A DNA stretch of 64,000 nucleotides. Origin: Clostridia bacterium. GTDB taxonomy: Bacteria > Bacillota > Clostridia > Oscillospirales > CAG-272. Of this stretch, positions 10,266 to 18,061 are shown piece by piece. Position numbers and translations under genes: made by a program. The DNA lies in assembly GCA_017621755.1 (NCBI GenBank), contig JAGASL010000035.1:1-64000 (forward strand). Reading direction: 5' to 3'. The notes under the pieces are model-generated. The model was not told the origin of the DNA and searched no databases. It worked only from the letters and a program-made list of their open reading frames with translations. Each line of letters begins with the position of its first letter. Within the stretch, counting starts at the first letter, position 1.

Positions 10266-10793
10266 TCAGATTACCGTCTCTGCGGTCAATACCAGCTTGA
10301 ACGCATCGTCTGCGATATAGTCGGTCGTGATCGTGGAGTTCAGCGTGATGGATACGGTTACGGTACCGGTCGCACCAGAAGCGATCTCCACGGCGGGTCC
10401 CACCATAGCAACCGTAAACGGGCTATTGGTGCCATAGGTAATATCCGTGGCCGGAACCTTAACGGATACGCTCACCTTTTCGCTTGAATCGTTCTTGATA
10501 TTCAGCGTAACAGATGCGGTATCGCCCTTCATAGCCATGCCGCTGACAACGTCATTGATGGTAACCAGCACGGTATCCTTGGTCGAATCGGTATGATCAA
10601 GGGCGGCAGAGCAATTGGTTCCGTCTGCGCTTGTGAAGTATACGTCTTCACTAAACTCGTCGCTTGCGCCGTCTGCAGTCAGGTTTACCGTACTGTTCAC
10701 GATCAGGTCGTCAACCAGACCGGCGTAACCAACACCGATCAGCAGGCATGCGCAAAGCAGGAATGCCGTGATCGCAATTCTTCTGTTCTTCAT
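10266..10793 (-). CDS. Small TasA/camelysin-like SipW-dependent protein
   Basis: A 175-residue exported protein. It has a signal peptide (MKNRRIAITAFLLCACLLIGVGYA) followed by GLVDDLIVNSTVNL, the same arrangement as in the large protein at 6704. The remainder is a beta-sandwich-like sequence rich in Thr, Val and Ser (ASVTLNIKNDSSEKVSVSVKVP, GATGTVTVSITLNSTI), as in TasA, camelysin and related matrix-fibre subunits. A longer in-frame start is rejected because AAAGGAGAG lies just before ATG 10793. It is the first gene of the operon, so probably the most abundant product. Fibre formation is inference from the family. Confidence 0.7.
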   Translation of the reverse strand: MKNRRIAITAFLLCACLLIGVGYAGLVDDLIVNSTVNLTADGASDEFSEDVYFTSADGTNCSAALDHTDSTKDTVLVTINDVVSGMAMKGDTASVTLNIKNDSSEKVSVSVKVPATDITYGTNSPFTVAMVGPAVEIASGATGTVTVSITLNSTITTDYIADDAFKLVLTAETVI

Positions 10794-10831
10794 GTGTTTC
10801 TCTCCTTTTTGTTTTTTGGTTTGGTTTTGTA

Positions 10832-10876
10832 AAATTCTTCTTCCACCAGCGCTGCGAGGAAGGAAAATTTTGTAAT
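10832..10876 (-). promoter_or_regulatory. Leader hairpin of the SipW operon
   Basis: The ~80-nt untranslated leader contains an imperfect 14-bp stem (AAAATTTTCCTTCC paired with GGAAGAAGAATTTT) with two mismatches. It could stabilise the transcript or control translation of the first gene. Confidence 0.4.
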
Positions 10877-10880
10877 CTTT

Positions 10881-10909
10881 ATTATAGCACAAAATAATAA
10901 TTATGTAAA
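10881..10909 (-). promoter_or_regulatory. Promoter of the SipW operon
   Basis: TTTACA (10904-10909), 17-bp spacer, TATAAT (10881-10886), reading toward the small secreted protein. Confidence 0.8.
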
Positions 10910-11018
10910 GCCAGTTTGTGATTTTTTCAACATTTTGTAAATAGTAGCCAAAAAAATAATTTTTTTCTTTTCCTGTTTAAGCAGGTTTCTTCCTGCAGGG
11001 AAAGAATATATTTTTTCC

Positions 11019-11047
11019 TTGACAACGCCCCCCCGCGGTGCTATAAT
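11019..11047 (+). promoter_or_regulatory. Consensus promoter of the antiporter gene
   Basis: Perfect TTGACA (11019-11024) and TATAAT (11042-11047) with a 17-bp GC-rich spacer. Confidence 0.85.
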
Positions 11048-11084
11048 TAGGGATGTTTGAAAAAATCAGTAAAAGAGGCGTCTT

Positions 11085-12407
11085 ATGTCTACCATTCAAA
11101 TTCTTCTTAGCTTAGCGTTATGCTTGTTTATCGGGTTAATGATGACCCGTGTGCTCAAGCCCTTGAAGCTGCCGGACGTAACGGCATACCTGATCGGCGG
11201 TGTGCTGATCGGCACCTACTGTCTCGGGCGCGTGGTGCTGGGCGGCTTTGCCTTTGGCTTTAACCAAGAGCTGGCGCCGGTGGATGCCTTTACCATCATC
11301 TCGGACGTGGCGCTGGGCTTTATTGCCTTTGATATCGGCAACGAATTCCGCCTGAAGGACCTGCGCAGGACCGGCAAGCAGGCCGGCGTGATCGGCGTTG
11401 TTCAAGCGGTGGTTGCCACGCTGCTGGTGGATGCCGTGCTGATCGGCGTGCATTTTATTCTGCTTTCGGCTACCGGGGTCGATTATCTGCCCCTGCCCGC
11501 CTGCATCATCCTGGGTGCCATTGCCTCGGCCACCGCACCGGCGGCAACGCTGATGGTGGTGCGCCAGTACAAGGCCAAGGGCCCGTTGACCGATATTCTG
11601 CTGCCCATCGTCGCGCTGGACGATGCCGTTGGTCTGATCCTGTTTGCCATCTCCTTTGGCGTGGCCAAGGCGCTGCACGTCAGCGGTGGCTCGATCGATC
11701 TGATCTCGGTGGTGGTAGAGCCGTTGCTGGAGATCGTTCTTTCACTGGTGCTGGGCGCACTGCTTGGTTTTATTCTTTCCTTTGTTGAAAAGCTGTTCCA
11801 TTCGCGCAGCAACCGTCTGACGCTGATGATCACCTTTGTCTTTTTGACCGTGGCACTGGCCAAGCTGCATTTTGACGTGGGCGTTAGCATTCACTTCTCC
11901 TCTCTGCTTACCTGCATGATGCTGGGCACGGTATTCTGCAACGTATGTAAAACCTCTGAGGAGATGATGGAAAGAACCGAGCGCTGGACAAAGCCGCTGT
12001 TTCTGCTCTTCTTTGTGATCAGCGGTGCCAGCCTGGATCTGAGCGTATTCTCCAAGCCGATCTTCATTGCCATTGGCGTGATCTACATTCTGGCGCGCTC
12101 GGCCGGCAAGTGCCTGGGCGCCACCAGCAGCGCCAAGCTGATGAAGTGTGATGATAACATTGTGAAATACCTGGGCATCACGCTGCTGCCGCAGGCCGGC
12201 GTGGCGCTGGGCATGGTAAGCACCGTAGCAGCCGACGAGGTGTTTGGCCATACCGAGATCGGCAACACCGTTCGCTTTGTCATTCTCTTTGGCGTGCTGA
12301 TCTACGAGATCTTCGGCCCTATGATGACCCGCTGGGCACTCACCCGCGCCGGGGATATTCAGCAAAAGCCCGAGGGACTTACCGCGCGGCGCGAAAACGT
12401 TGGATAA
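11085..12407 (+). CDS. CPA2-type cation:proton antiporter
   Basis: A 440-residue integral membrane protein, about 12 predicted segments, of the Na+/H+ exchanger (Kef/NapA) group. The N-terminal repeat contains KLPDVTAYLIGGVLIG, and helix 5 has the acidic LDDAVGL motif that carries the transported ion in this family. No cytosolic TrkA-N/RCK domain follows, so nucleotide gating as in KefC is not expected. Ion specificity cannot be read from sequence. It is monocistronic with a consensus promoter and a strong terminator. The start is supported by AGAGGCGTCTT before the ATG. Confidence 0.88.
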   Translation: MSTIQILLSLALCLFIGLMMTRVLKPLKLPDVTAYLIGGVLIGTYCLGRVVLGGFAFGFNQELAPVDAFTIISDVALGFIAFDIGNEFRLKDLRRTGKQAGVIGVVQAVVATLLVDAVLIGVHFILLSATGVDYLPLPACIILGAIASATAPAATLMVVRQYKAKGPLTDILLPIVALDDAVGLILFAISFGVAKALHVSGGSIDLISVVVEPLLEIVLSLVLGALLGFILSFVEKLFHSRSNRLTLMITFVFLTVALAKLHFDVGVSIHFSSLLTCMMLGTVFCNVCKTSEEMMERTERWTKPLFLLFFVISGASLDLSVFSKPIFIAIGVIYILARSAGKCLGATSSAKLMKCDDNIVKYLGITLLPQAGVALGMVSTVAADEVFGHTEIGNTVRFVILFGVLIYEIFGPMMTRWALTRAGDIQQKPEGLTARRENVG

Positions 12408-12409
12408 AG

Positions 12410-12443
12410 AAAAAAGGATCCCTGACATCAGGGATCCTTTTTT
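12410..12443. terminator. Bidirectional terminator
   Basis: Perfect 16-bp stem AAAAAAGGATCCCTGA / TCAGGGATCCTTTTTT with a 2-nt loop, between the convergent antiporter and ABC permease genes. Confidence 0.92.
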
Positions 12444-12446
12444 CTG

Positions 12447-14054
12447 TTACAGAGAAGAAAATCTTCGTGCGCCAGCACCGTTCAGATAGGCGCGCAGAGC
12501 GGCCGATAGGCCAAGGAACAGGGCGCTTGGCAGCAGCATGACGACAAGCGCGGGCAGACCAAGGATGGCCAGCACGAGCAGCAGCACCACCTGCAGGCCG
12601 CAGATCAGCATCATGCCGAACATGGTCAGCATGACCGCCGCACCGGATTTAACGGCATAGGCCTCGTTCAGCCAATCTAACTTAGGGAACAGAATATTCA
12701 TCGTAACCCCCAAGAAGGCACAGAAGACATTGCAGGAAAGCGGCAGCAACAGGATGCCCAGCAGCTCCCCTGGGCCAGCGCCGCAAGCAATGGCACAAAG
12801 CACCGAGGCAAGCAGAAAGAAGGGCGAGGCGATCAGAATGTGGGCATAGGCCTTGGCACACAGAACCTGCCCGCCCGAAAGCGGGAGCGATTGCGCGATC
12901 CACACGTTCTTGCCCTCTAAGGAGACGGAGGGGGCAGAGATAATGACCATAGAGGCGCATAGGCTCAGCACCCCGGCCACCAGCACCGACGAAGCGGAAG
13001 CAAGCCCCATGCTATGCAGCACCGAAAGCACCACGTCGCGTTGTACGAGAAAGTAGATCGAGATGCCCACCGCAAACAAAAGGCCAAGCCCCTCGTTCAG
13101 CATATAGGTGGCGTTACCCACGAAATGCGAGATCTCCTTTTTCACCAGCGCTCCAGTCGCGCTGCACTGCTTACTTGCCCGCTCGCGATAGGTGTACTGC
13201 GCGCTGCCGCGATTGGTAGTCAGAATACGGAGATAGGTGCGAGAAAGGAAAAGGAACGCGCAGCCTACCACCACCGCAAAGACAAGCAAAAAGAGCAGCG
13301 CGGCAAGCACGTCGCCATACAGCAGGGCGCGGCCGACCCACAAAAATACCGCCAGATACGGAGAAATCGCTTCTACTAACGGCTGAATATTCATTTCCAT
13401 GCTCTCAAGCCCGGCGCTCAACGCACCCATGCCCACAAAATAGAGGATAAGGAAGAGCACCATGAAGATCAAGGAAAAGACGTTTTTATGCTTCATACGC
13501 GCCGTTACCAGCGCCACCAGCCAGCCAAGCAGGCAAGAAATAGCCAGCGCCAGCACCGAAAGCAGGATGAAAAAGAGGATAAAGCCAAGCGCAGACAGCA
13601 GGCCTGGTCTGCCAAGCATCAGATACACCACAAAGGCCGGCACCGCCACCACGGCCGCAAAGGCGGTATTGATGAGCAATAGAAAGATCATACGACTGAG
13701 CATGATCAGCGTAGGCGAGAGTGGCATAGAAAGCAGCTGCTCGTTATCCCGCGCCTGATACAGGGCCGATTGCGTTGCCAGCACAGAGCCAAACACGCAT
13801 AGCGCCACCGTTAGCAATCCAGCTATGCCAAAGAAGAAGGAAAGCTCCAGCCCGGCCCCCTCTAAGGCGATCCACAGAACGAGAAACACGCTAAAAAACA
13901 GGAACATAAATACGGCCGCGACATATACCAGTAAAAGAGCAAGCAGCACCATCACCACGGGTGAGCGCCGTTTGCCGCCGCGCGAGGGGCCGCGCAGGAG
14001 AGAGGAAAACATCTCCCGCAGGCGCAGGCCGATCAATAGAGAAAGTGTTTTCAT
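12447..14054 (-). CDS. ABC exporter permease (large ABC-2-like type)
   Basis: A 535-residue membrane protein with about 12 hydrophobic segments in two halves. The halves are separated by a polar stretch around residues 275-305 (RTYLRILTTNRGSAQYTYRER). The amino-terminus is basic (LRLREMFSSLLRGPSRGGKRR). It fits the putative ABC exporter permease family of Clostridia rather than any transporter of known cargo. Its start overlaps the stop of the ATPase gene by four bases, so the two are translationally coupled and form one transporter. Confidence 0.8.
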   Translation of the reverse strand: MKTLSLLIGLRLREMFSSLLRGPSRGGKRRSPVVMVLLALLLVYVAAVFMFLFFSVFLVLWIALEGAGLELSFFFGIAGLLTVALCVFGSVLATQSALYQARDNEQLLSMPLSPTLIMLSRMIFLLLINTAFAAVVAVPAFVVYLMLGRPGLLSALGFILFFILLSVLALAISCLLGWLVALVTARMKHKNVFSLIFMVLFLILYFVGMGALSAGLESMEMNIQPLVEAISPYLAVFLWVGRALLYGDVLAALLFLLVFAVVVGCAFLFLSRTYLRILTTNRGSAQYTYRERASKQCSATGALVKKEISHFVGNATYMLNEGLGLLFAVGISIYFLVQRDVVLSVLHSMGLASASSVLVAGVLSLCASMVIISAPSVSLEGKNVWIAQSLPLSGGQVLCAKAYAHILIASPFFLLASVLCAIACGAGPGELLGILLLPLSCNVFCAFLGVTMNILFPKLDWLNEAYAVKSGAAVMLTMFGMMLICGLQVVLLLVLAILGLPALVVMLLPSALFLGLSAALRAYLNGAGARRFSSL

Positions 14055-14779
14055 CCCTGCCCTCCTAACGAGGTATCCCCGGCTAACTCTAAGAATACGC
14101 TCTCTAAGGAGCCATCGCCCTTTACCTCATCCATCGGGCCGGCAGCGATCAGACGGCCGCGCTGAATAATGGCCACCTTGTCGCATAGCTTTTCGGCTAC
14201 CTCCAGCACGTGGGTGGAAAAGAAGATGGCACCACCGCCGTCACAATGCTCGCGCATCATGCCCTTTAAGATATGGGCGGCGCGCGGGTCAAGCCCCACG
14301 AACGGCTCATCCATAATGATCAGGCGCGGGCTGTGTAGCCAGGCGGCCACAATAGCCAGCTTTTGCTTCATGCCGTGCGAATAGGCAGAGATGGGGCTTG
14401 CCAGATCCTTAGTCAGTTCAAACCGGTCGGCATACAGACGAATACGCTCGGCACGCAGGTCAGCCGGCACGCCGTACACGTCGGCTACGAAATTCAGATA
14501 TTTGATACCGCTGAGAAAATCGTAAAGATCGGGGTTATCGGGAATATAGGCCATCAGGCGCTTGCACCCAAGGGGGTCCTCCTGCATGGAAAGGCCACCC
14601 ACCGTAATACGCCCACAGTCCCCCTGCAGAATACCGCAGCAGGCCTTTAGCGTGGTGGTCTTGCCCGCCCCGTTATGACCGATAAAGCCGTAGATCTCAC
14701 CAGGGGCAATAGAAAGAGAAAGATCGTCTACCGCCTTTTTGGTGCCGTAGCTTTTAGAAAAATGTTCAATATGCAGCAT
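14051..14779 (-). CDS. ABC transporter ATP-binding protein
   Basis: A 242-residue ATPase with Walker A GHNGAGKTTT, a signature region YSHGMKQKL (an SHG variant of LSGGQ, common in ABC-2 exporters), Walker B LIIMDEPFVGLDP and a switch histidine in FFSTHVLE. ATG at 14779 was chosen over 14785 because AGAGGA gives proper spacing only to the second ATG. It pairs with the overlapping permease. Cargo is unknown; relatives export drugs, antimicrobial peptides or lipids. Confidence 0.9.
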   Translation of the reverse strand: MLHIEHFSKSYGTKKAVDDLSLSIAPGEIYGFIGHNGAGKTTTLKACCGILQGDCGRITVGGLSMQEDPLGCKRLMAYIPDNPDLYDFLSGIKYLNFVADVYGVPADLRAERIRLYADRFELTKDLASPISAYSHGMKQKLAIVAAWLHSPRLIIMDEPFVGLDPRAAHILKGMMREHCDGGGAIFFSTHVLEVAEKLCDKVAIIQRGRLIAAGPMDEVKGDGSLESVFLELAGDTSLGGQG

Positions 14780-14849
14780 AAGCATTCCTCTTTTTCATGA
14801 AATTTGTAACCATTGTAGCACAAAAATGCGAAAAAAACAAGATTTTTTG

Positions 14850-14879
14850 TTGACTTTTTACCAAGACGTATGCTATAAT
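14850..14879 (+). promoter_or_regulatory. Promoter of the small membrane protein gene
   Basis: TTGACT (14850-14855), 18-bp spacer, TATAAT (14874-14879), about 35 bp before the start codon. Confidence 0.75.
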
Positions 14880-14914
14880 ATCATTGACAAATTTTTATAA
14901 AGGAGTTTTTTATC

Positions 14915-15148
14915 ATGGCAAAGAAAAGCGATTACTTCGGCCTTTCCTACCTGGTTAGCGTGATTCTGGCGATCATTCCGATCACCTCGGTCATCTGCGG
15001 CATCATCACCCGCTTCCAGGATGGCAGCATGGTAGGCGGCATCGTTCGCCTGGTGATCTGCCTGACCGGTATCGGCGCAGGTATCCTGTGGGTTGTTGAC
15101 CTGGTGCTGATGATCCTCTCGAAGCATATCCTTCGCCTGTTTAAATAA
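14915..15148 (+). CDS. Small two- to three-span membrane protein
   Basis: A 77-residue hydrophobic protein. After a short polar start (MAKKSDYFG) come segments at about 12-31 and 40-70 (GGIVRLVICLTGIGAGILWVVDLVLMIL), with a basic C-terminus. Its own promoter, AAAGGAG ribosome site and terminator show it is a real gene. Its pattern of paired hydrophobic helices separated by a short charged loop resembles small Clostridial membrane proteins annotated as hypothetical. No function can be assigned. Confidence 0.75.
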   Translation: MAKKSDYFGLSYLVSVILAIIPITSVICGIITRFQDGSMVGGIVRLVICLTGIGAGILWVVDLVLMILSKHILRLFK

Positions 15149-15159
15149 TACGGGTACAT

Positions 15160-15195
15160 AAAAAAGAGAACCGACGGCCGCCGGTTCTCTTTTTT
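15160..15195. terminator. Bidirectional terminator
   Basis: Stem AAAAAAGAGAACCG / CGGTTCTCTTTTTT between the convergent small membrane gene and mgsA; it overlaps the mgsA stop codon. Confidence 0.9.
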
Positions 15196-15565
15196 ATTCG
15201 GCCAGCGCCTTGAGAATGCAATCGGCCGTGGCGCGATTATTGGCAATGGGCACATTGTAGACCTGGGCAATGCGCAAAAGCGCCTTTACATCCGGGTCGT
15301 GCGGCATGGCGGTCAGCGGGTCGGAAAAGAAAATAATTACATCAATCTCGCCGCCGGCAACCTGAGCGCCGATCTGCTGGTCACCCCCCAAGGGGCCGCT
15401 GAGATAGGCCTTGACAGGCAGGCCTGTGGCCTGGTTGATACGGCCGGCGGTGGTGCCGGTGCCGCATAGAAAATGGTGAGAGAGGAGCTCCTTGTGCTGC
15501 TGACACCACTCTACCATCGTGGCTTTCATATTATCGTGTGCGATCAGGGCAATTCGTTTCGTCAT
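15194..15565 (-). CDS. mgsA: Methylglyoxal synthase
   Basis: A 123-residue cytosolic lyase that turns dihydroxyacetone phosphate into methylglyoxal, a bypass that frees phosphate when sugar phosphates build up. The family signatures are all present: IALIAHDNMK at the N-terminus, CGTGTTAG, and GPLGGDQQIG with the catalytic aspartate, then FFSDPLTAMPHDPD. Longer in-frame starts (15628, and an ATG a few codons upstream) were rejected because GAGGGA is correctly spaced from ATG 15565 and homologues begin at this point. Confidence 0.95.
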   Translation of the reverse strand: MTKRIALIAHDNMKATMVEWCQQHKELLSHHFLCGTGTTAGRINQATGLPVKAYLSGPLGGDQQIGAQVAGGEIDVIIFFSDPLTAMPHDPDVKALLRIAQVYNVPIANNRATADCILKALAE

Positions 15566-15656
15566 CTGTATTCCCTCTTCTTTCATATTCCTAATTTTGT
15601 CTCGGCTATATCCTACCACGAAACGCAAAAATTGTCAAGAAAATCTTTTCCTTTTC

Positions 15657-15685
15657 TTGACACAGGAGCCTAACTGTGCTAAACT
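15657..15685 (+). promoter_or_regulatory. Promoter of the alpha/beta hydrolase gene
   Basis: TTGACA (15657-15662), 17-bp spacer, TAAACT (15680-15685). Transcription would begin near 15692, which favours the start codon at 15717 over 15696. Confidence 0.6.
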
Positions 15686-15716
15686 GAAGGCAACAATGAC
15701 GAACGAGGTAACTACC

Positions 15717-16535
15717 ATGATTCACCAGCATATTCCCCTGCGGCAGGATGATGCCGCCGTATATCTAACAACCTACGTAGCAGACGAAAGACGCGTGCTG
15801 CGTGATGCCATTCTCGTAATCCCAGGCGGCGGCTACGGTTGCGTGTGCGATGACCGCGAGGGCGAGCCGATCGCCCTGGCCTTTCTTGCCAAGGGGATAA
15901 ACGCCTTTGTGCTACACTATTCCGTACAGGAAAAGGCAAAATTCCCCCGCCCGCTGGCAGATGCCTCGCTTGCGATGCAGTACATCCGCGAGCACGCCGA
16001 GGAGCTTTGCATTGACCCGCGGCGCGTTTTTGCCGTTGGCTTTTCGGCCGGTGGGCACCTGTGTGCCTCACTTGGCTCGCTGTGGAACGCGCAGGAGCTG
16101 CAGGAAGCGCTGCCAAGCATGCCCTACGGCATCAACCGGCCGACCGGCACCATCCTGTGCTACGCCGTGCTTTCCGCTACCATCTCGACGCACCGCGGCT
16201 CTTTTTACAACATCTTAGGCACACAGGAGCCAAGCGAGGAGGAGCTGCGCCGCTACTCGATCAACTGCTGCATTCACGAGGGCACCTCCCCCGCCTTCTT
16301 TATGCACACCTTTGACGATCCGGTCGTGCCGGTGGATAACGCGCTGGTCACCATGCGCGCCATGAACGAAAAGAAGATCCCCTTTGCCGCCCGTATCTAC
16401 CCGCACGGGAACCACGGCATTGCCCTTTCTACCCCCTATACCTCCTTCGGCAATCCGGATTTAGAGCCGGCTGATGCCGCCCGCTGGGTAGAGGATGCCA
16501 CCGATTGGATGCGTGCTTGTCCGTCTGACAAATAA
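15717..16535 (+). CDS. Alpha/beta hydrolase, acetyl-xylan esterase-like
   Basis: A 272-residue cytosolic serine hydrolase of the BD-FAE/esterase-lipase group. The oxyanion region is IPGGGYG, the nucleophile elbow is GFSAGGH, and the C-terminal PHGNHGI supplies the catalytic histidine; the acid is probably the Asp in HTFDDPVVP. No signal peptide is visible, so it probably deacylates imported oligosaccharides or other small esters. ATG 15717 follows GAGGT by eight bases; 15696 would be almost leaderless. Terminated by a strong hairpin. Confidence 0.85.
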   Translation: MIHQHIPLRQDDAAVYLTTYVADERRVLRDAILVIPGGGYGCVCDDREGEPIALAFLAKGINAFVLHYSVQEKAKFPRPLADASLAMQYIREHAEELCIDPRRVFAVGFSAGGHLCASLGSLWNAQELQEALPSMPYGINRPTGTILCYAVLSATISTHRGSFYNILGTQEPSEEELRRYSINCCIHEGTSPAFFMHTFDDPVVPVDNALVTMRAMNEKKIPFAARIYPHGNHGIALSTPYTSFGNPDLEPADAARWVEDATDWMRACPSDK

Positions 16536-16542
16536 TAGAAGC

Positions 16543-16578
16543 AAAAAAAGAAGCGTGCTGCCGTCACGCTTCTTTTTT
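16543..16578. terminator. Terminator after the hydrolase gene
   Basis: Stem AAAAAAGAAGCGTG / CACGCTTCTTTTTT with a 7-nt loop and a T-run. Confidence 0.9.
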
Positions 16579-16584
16579 ATTTGC

Positions 16585-16592
16585 CATACACT
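16585..16592 (+). promoter_or_regulatory. Sigma-E-like -10 of the cotJ operon
   Basis: CATACACT matches the mother-cell sigma-E -10 (CATACAnT) at seven or eight positions and lies 38 bp upstream of cotJA. A clear -35 was not found. cotJ in Bacillus subtilis is sigma-E dependent, which fits. Confidence 0.5.
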
Positions 16593-16630
16593 AAAAGCAG
16601 ATGCATAAAGGCATCGAAAGGAGACTTGAG

Positions 16631-16876
16631 ATGAACAGATTTCAGCGTGCCTGCTGCGCAGGCACCGAGGATGGCCGTTCGCGCAGCGCCATGCGTGAGC
16701 GCGAGCGCGCCGCCGCACAGGGCGAGCAGTACGGCTGCTTAGACGAGCTGCCGCTTGCCATGGCCTACGTGCCGAGCCAATGCCTTGAGCGGCTGTACGA
16801 GCCAAGCGACGGCTGGCACCGCGGCACGATCTTTGCCGATTTAGATAAGCCTTACGAGGGGGGATGCTGCCGATGA
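16631..16876 (+). CDS. cotJA: Spore coat-associated protein CotJA
   Basis: An 81-residue protein with the CotJA family core PLAMAYVPSQCLERLYEPSDGW and the tail GTIFADLDKPYEG. The amino-terminal half is rich in Arg and Glu (SAMRERERAAAQG). A further upstream in-frame ATG was rejected because AAAGGAG is correctly placed before ATG 16631. First gene of cotJABC; assembled in the spore coat during sporulation. Confidence 0.9.
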   Translation: MNRFQRACCAGTEDGRSRSAMRERERAAAQGEQYGCLDELPLAMAYVPSQCLERLYEPSDGWHRGTIFADLDKPYEGGCCR

Positions 16877-17133
16877 ATATGGAATTTACCGAGGAGCAGC
16901 TTTCAAACGAGATCGCCGCCGTGCGCTTTGCCCTGATTGAGCTGACGCTTTTCTTGGATACGCACCCGTGTGATGCGCAAGCGCTGGCGCTATTCACCGA
17001 ATACCGCGACAAGCTGCTGGCGCTTTCTGAGCAGTACGTGAGCCTGTTTGGCCCATTGGAGGTTTATGACGTGAGTGGAAAAAACGGATGGACCTGGGGG
17101 CTGACCCCCATGCCGTTTGAAGGGGGGCGCTGA
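16873..17133 (+). CDS. cotJB: Spore coat protein CotJB
   Basis: An 86-residue protein with the CotJB pattern: ALIELTLFLDTHPCDAQALALF, then YRDKLLALSEQYVSLFGPLEV and a tryptophan-rich end (NGWTWGLTPMPFEG). Its ATG overlaps the cotJA stop as ATGA, a coupled arrangement; ATG 16864 would be too close to the GAGGGGGG ribosome site. It acts with CotJA and CotJC in the coat. Confidence 0.9.
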   Translation: MNMEFTEEQLSNEIAAVRFALIELTLFLDTHPCDAQALALFTEYRDKLLALSEQYVSLFGPLEVYDVSGKNGWTWGLTPMPFEGGR

Positions 17134-17135
17134 GT

Positions 17136-17738
17136 ATGTGGGAATATCTGAAGCAGCTGGAATACCCCATTCGCATCCGCAAGCCGGATGCGCGCGCGGC
17201 CAAGGTCATCTTATCCCAATACGGTGGCCCCAACGGCGAGCTGGGCGCCTCGCTGCGCTATCTCTCTCAAAAGTTTGCCATGCCTGACCGGCGCGTAGCC
17301 GGCCTCTTAAATGACATTGGAACAGAGGAGCTTGCCCACCTGGAAATGATCGGCACGATGGTGCGCCAGCTGACACGCAATCTGACGATCGAGCAGATCA
17401 AGGAGGGCGGGTTTGACGCCTACTTTGCCGACCACACCACCGGCATCTGGCCGGCCAACGCCAGCGGCATGCCCTGGAGCGCGGCGACCATTCAGTCGGT
17501 CGGTGATCCGCTTGCCGACCTGGCTGAGGATATGGCGGCCGAGCAAAAGGCCCGCGTGACCTATGACAACATTCTGAAGCTGGTTGACGACCCGGATATC
17601 TGCGACCCGATCCGCTTTCTGCGTGAGCGCGAGATCGTGCATTTCCAACGCTTTGGCGAGGCCATGGGCATGATCCGCGATAAGCTGAACGAAAAAAACT
17701 TTTACGCCTTTAACCCGGCCTACCCGCCAAGAAAGTAA
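17136..17738 (+). CDS. cotJC: CotJC, manganese-catalase-like spore coat protein
   Basis: A 200-residue ferritin-like four-helix protein of the Mn-catalase family. The di-metal ligands are visible: GELGASLRYL (Glu), TEELAHLEM (Glu and His), the Glu in MAAEQKARVTYD and EREIVHFQRF (Glu and His). It lacks the long C-terminal extension of true catalases such as that of Thermus, as expected for CotJC. Three bases follow the cotJB stop, so all three genes form one operon. Its presence shows that the organism makes endospores. Confidence 0.93.
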   Translation: MWEYLKQLEYPIRIRKPDARAAKVILSQYGGPNGELGASLRYLSQKFAMPDRRVAGLLNDIGTEELAHLEMIGTMVRQLTRNLTIEQIKEGGFDAYFADHTTGIWPANASGMPWSAATIQSVGDPLADLAEDMAAEQKARVTYDNILKLVDDPDICDPIRFLREREIVHFQRFGEAMGMIRDKLNEKNFYAFNPAYPPRK

Positions 17739-17753
17739 TAAAAAAGGAGCCTT

Positions 17754-17781
17754 GGCGCACCTGCTCTATCGCAGGTGCGCC
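17754..17781 (+). terminator. Hairpin after cotJC
   Basis: Perfect 11-bp stem GGCGCACCTGC / GCAGGTGCGCC with a 6-nt loop 15 bp after the cotJC stop. No T-run follows, so it may be part of the adjacent repeat cluster. Confidence 0.5.
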
Positions 17782-17782
17782 A

Positions 17783-17955
17783 GTTCTATTCGCCGGCGGC
17801 GAGTTCTATTGCTTCGCAGTGGTATTCGGCTATCGCCGAGTGATATTCGCTTCGCGAGCTTGAGAGGCGAATAGAATATCACTGCGACCATCGGGAGCAA
17901 TATCACTTTTGCAAAGCAAAAATATCACGCCGAGCCGTGCGAGGCATATCACTAA
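17783..17955. repeat. Palindromic extragenic repeat array
   Basis: Short modules of about 18-20 bp each begin with TTCTATT, TGGTATT or TGATATT and are followed by a small GC hairpin (CGCCGGCGGCG, GCTTCGC, CGGCTATCGCCG, CGCTTCGCG). From about 17867 the modules run in the opposite direction (AATATCAC). The outer arms TTCTATTCGCC (17783-17793) and GGCGAATAGAA (17867-17877) are perfect inverted repeats, so part of the array can fold into one large cruciform. No open reading frame is credible here. Confidence 0.75.
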
Positions 17956-17986
17956 AAAAATCCTTACCGCCCAACATTACGCTTAT

Positions 17987-18061
17987 AAGGTATAACACAC
18001 TATACCTTTCGAGGCAAGGTGTGTGAAAAGGAGTACGAACAATTTTGTTCGTACTCCTTTT
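17987..18061. repeat. Two further inverted repeats, one terminator-like
   Basis: AAGGTATA / TATACCTT (17987-18008) is followed by a perfect 17-bp inverted repeat with a 2-nt loop, AAAAGGAGTACGAACAA / TTGTTCGTACTCCTTTT (18026-18061). The second has flanking A and T runs and would work as a bidirectional terminator. Confidence 0.75.

Noticed and set aside
10794..10892. Upstream extension of the small SipW substrate
   Set aside because: The extra 33 codons lie over the leader and reach the -10; ATG 10793 has an AAAGGAGAG ribosome site and starts a proper signal peptide.
17783..17955. CRISPR array
   Set aside because: Modules are about 20 bp, palindromic, of varying sequence and directly abutting; no spacers and no cas genes.
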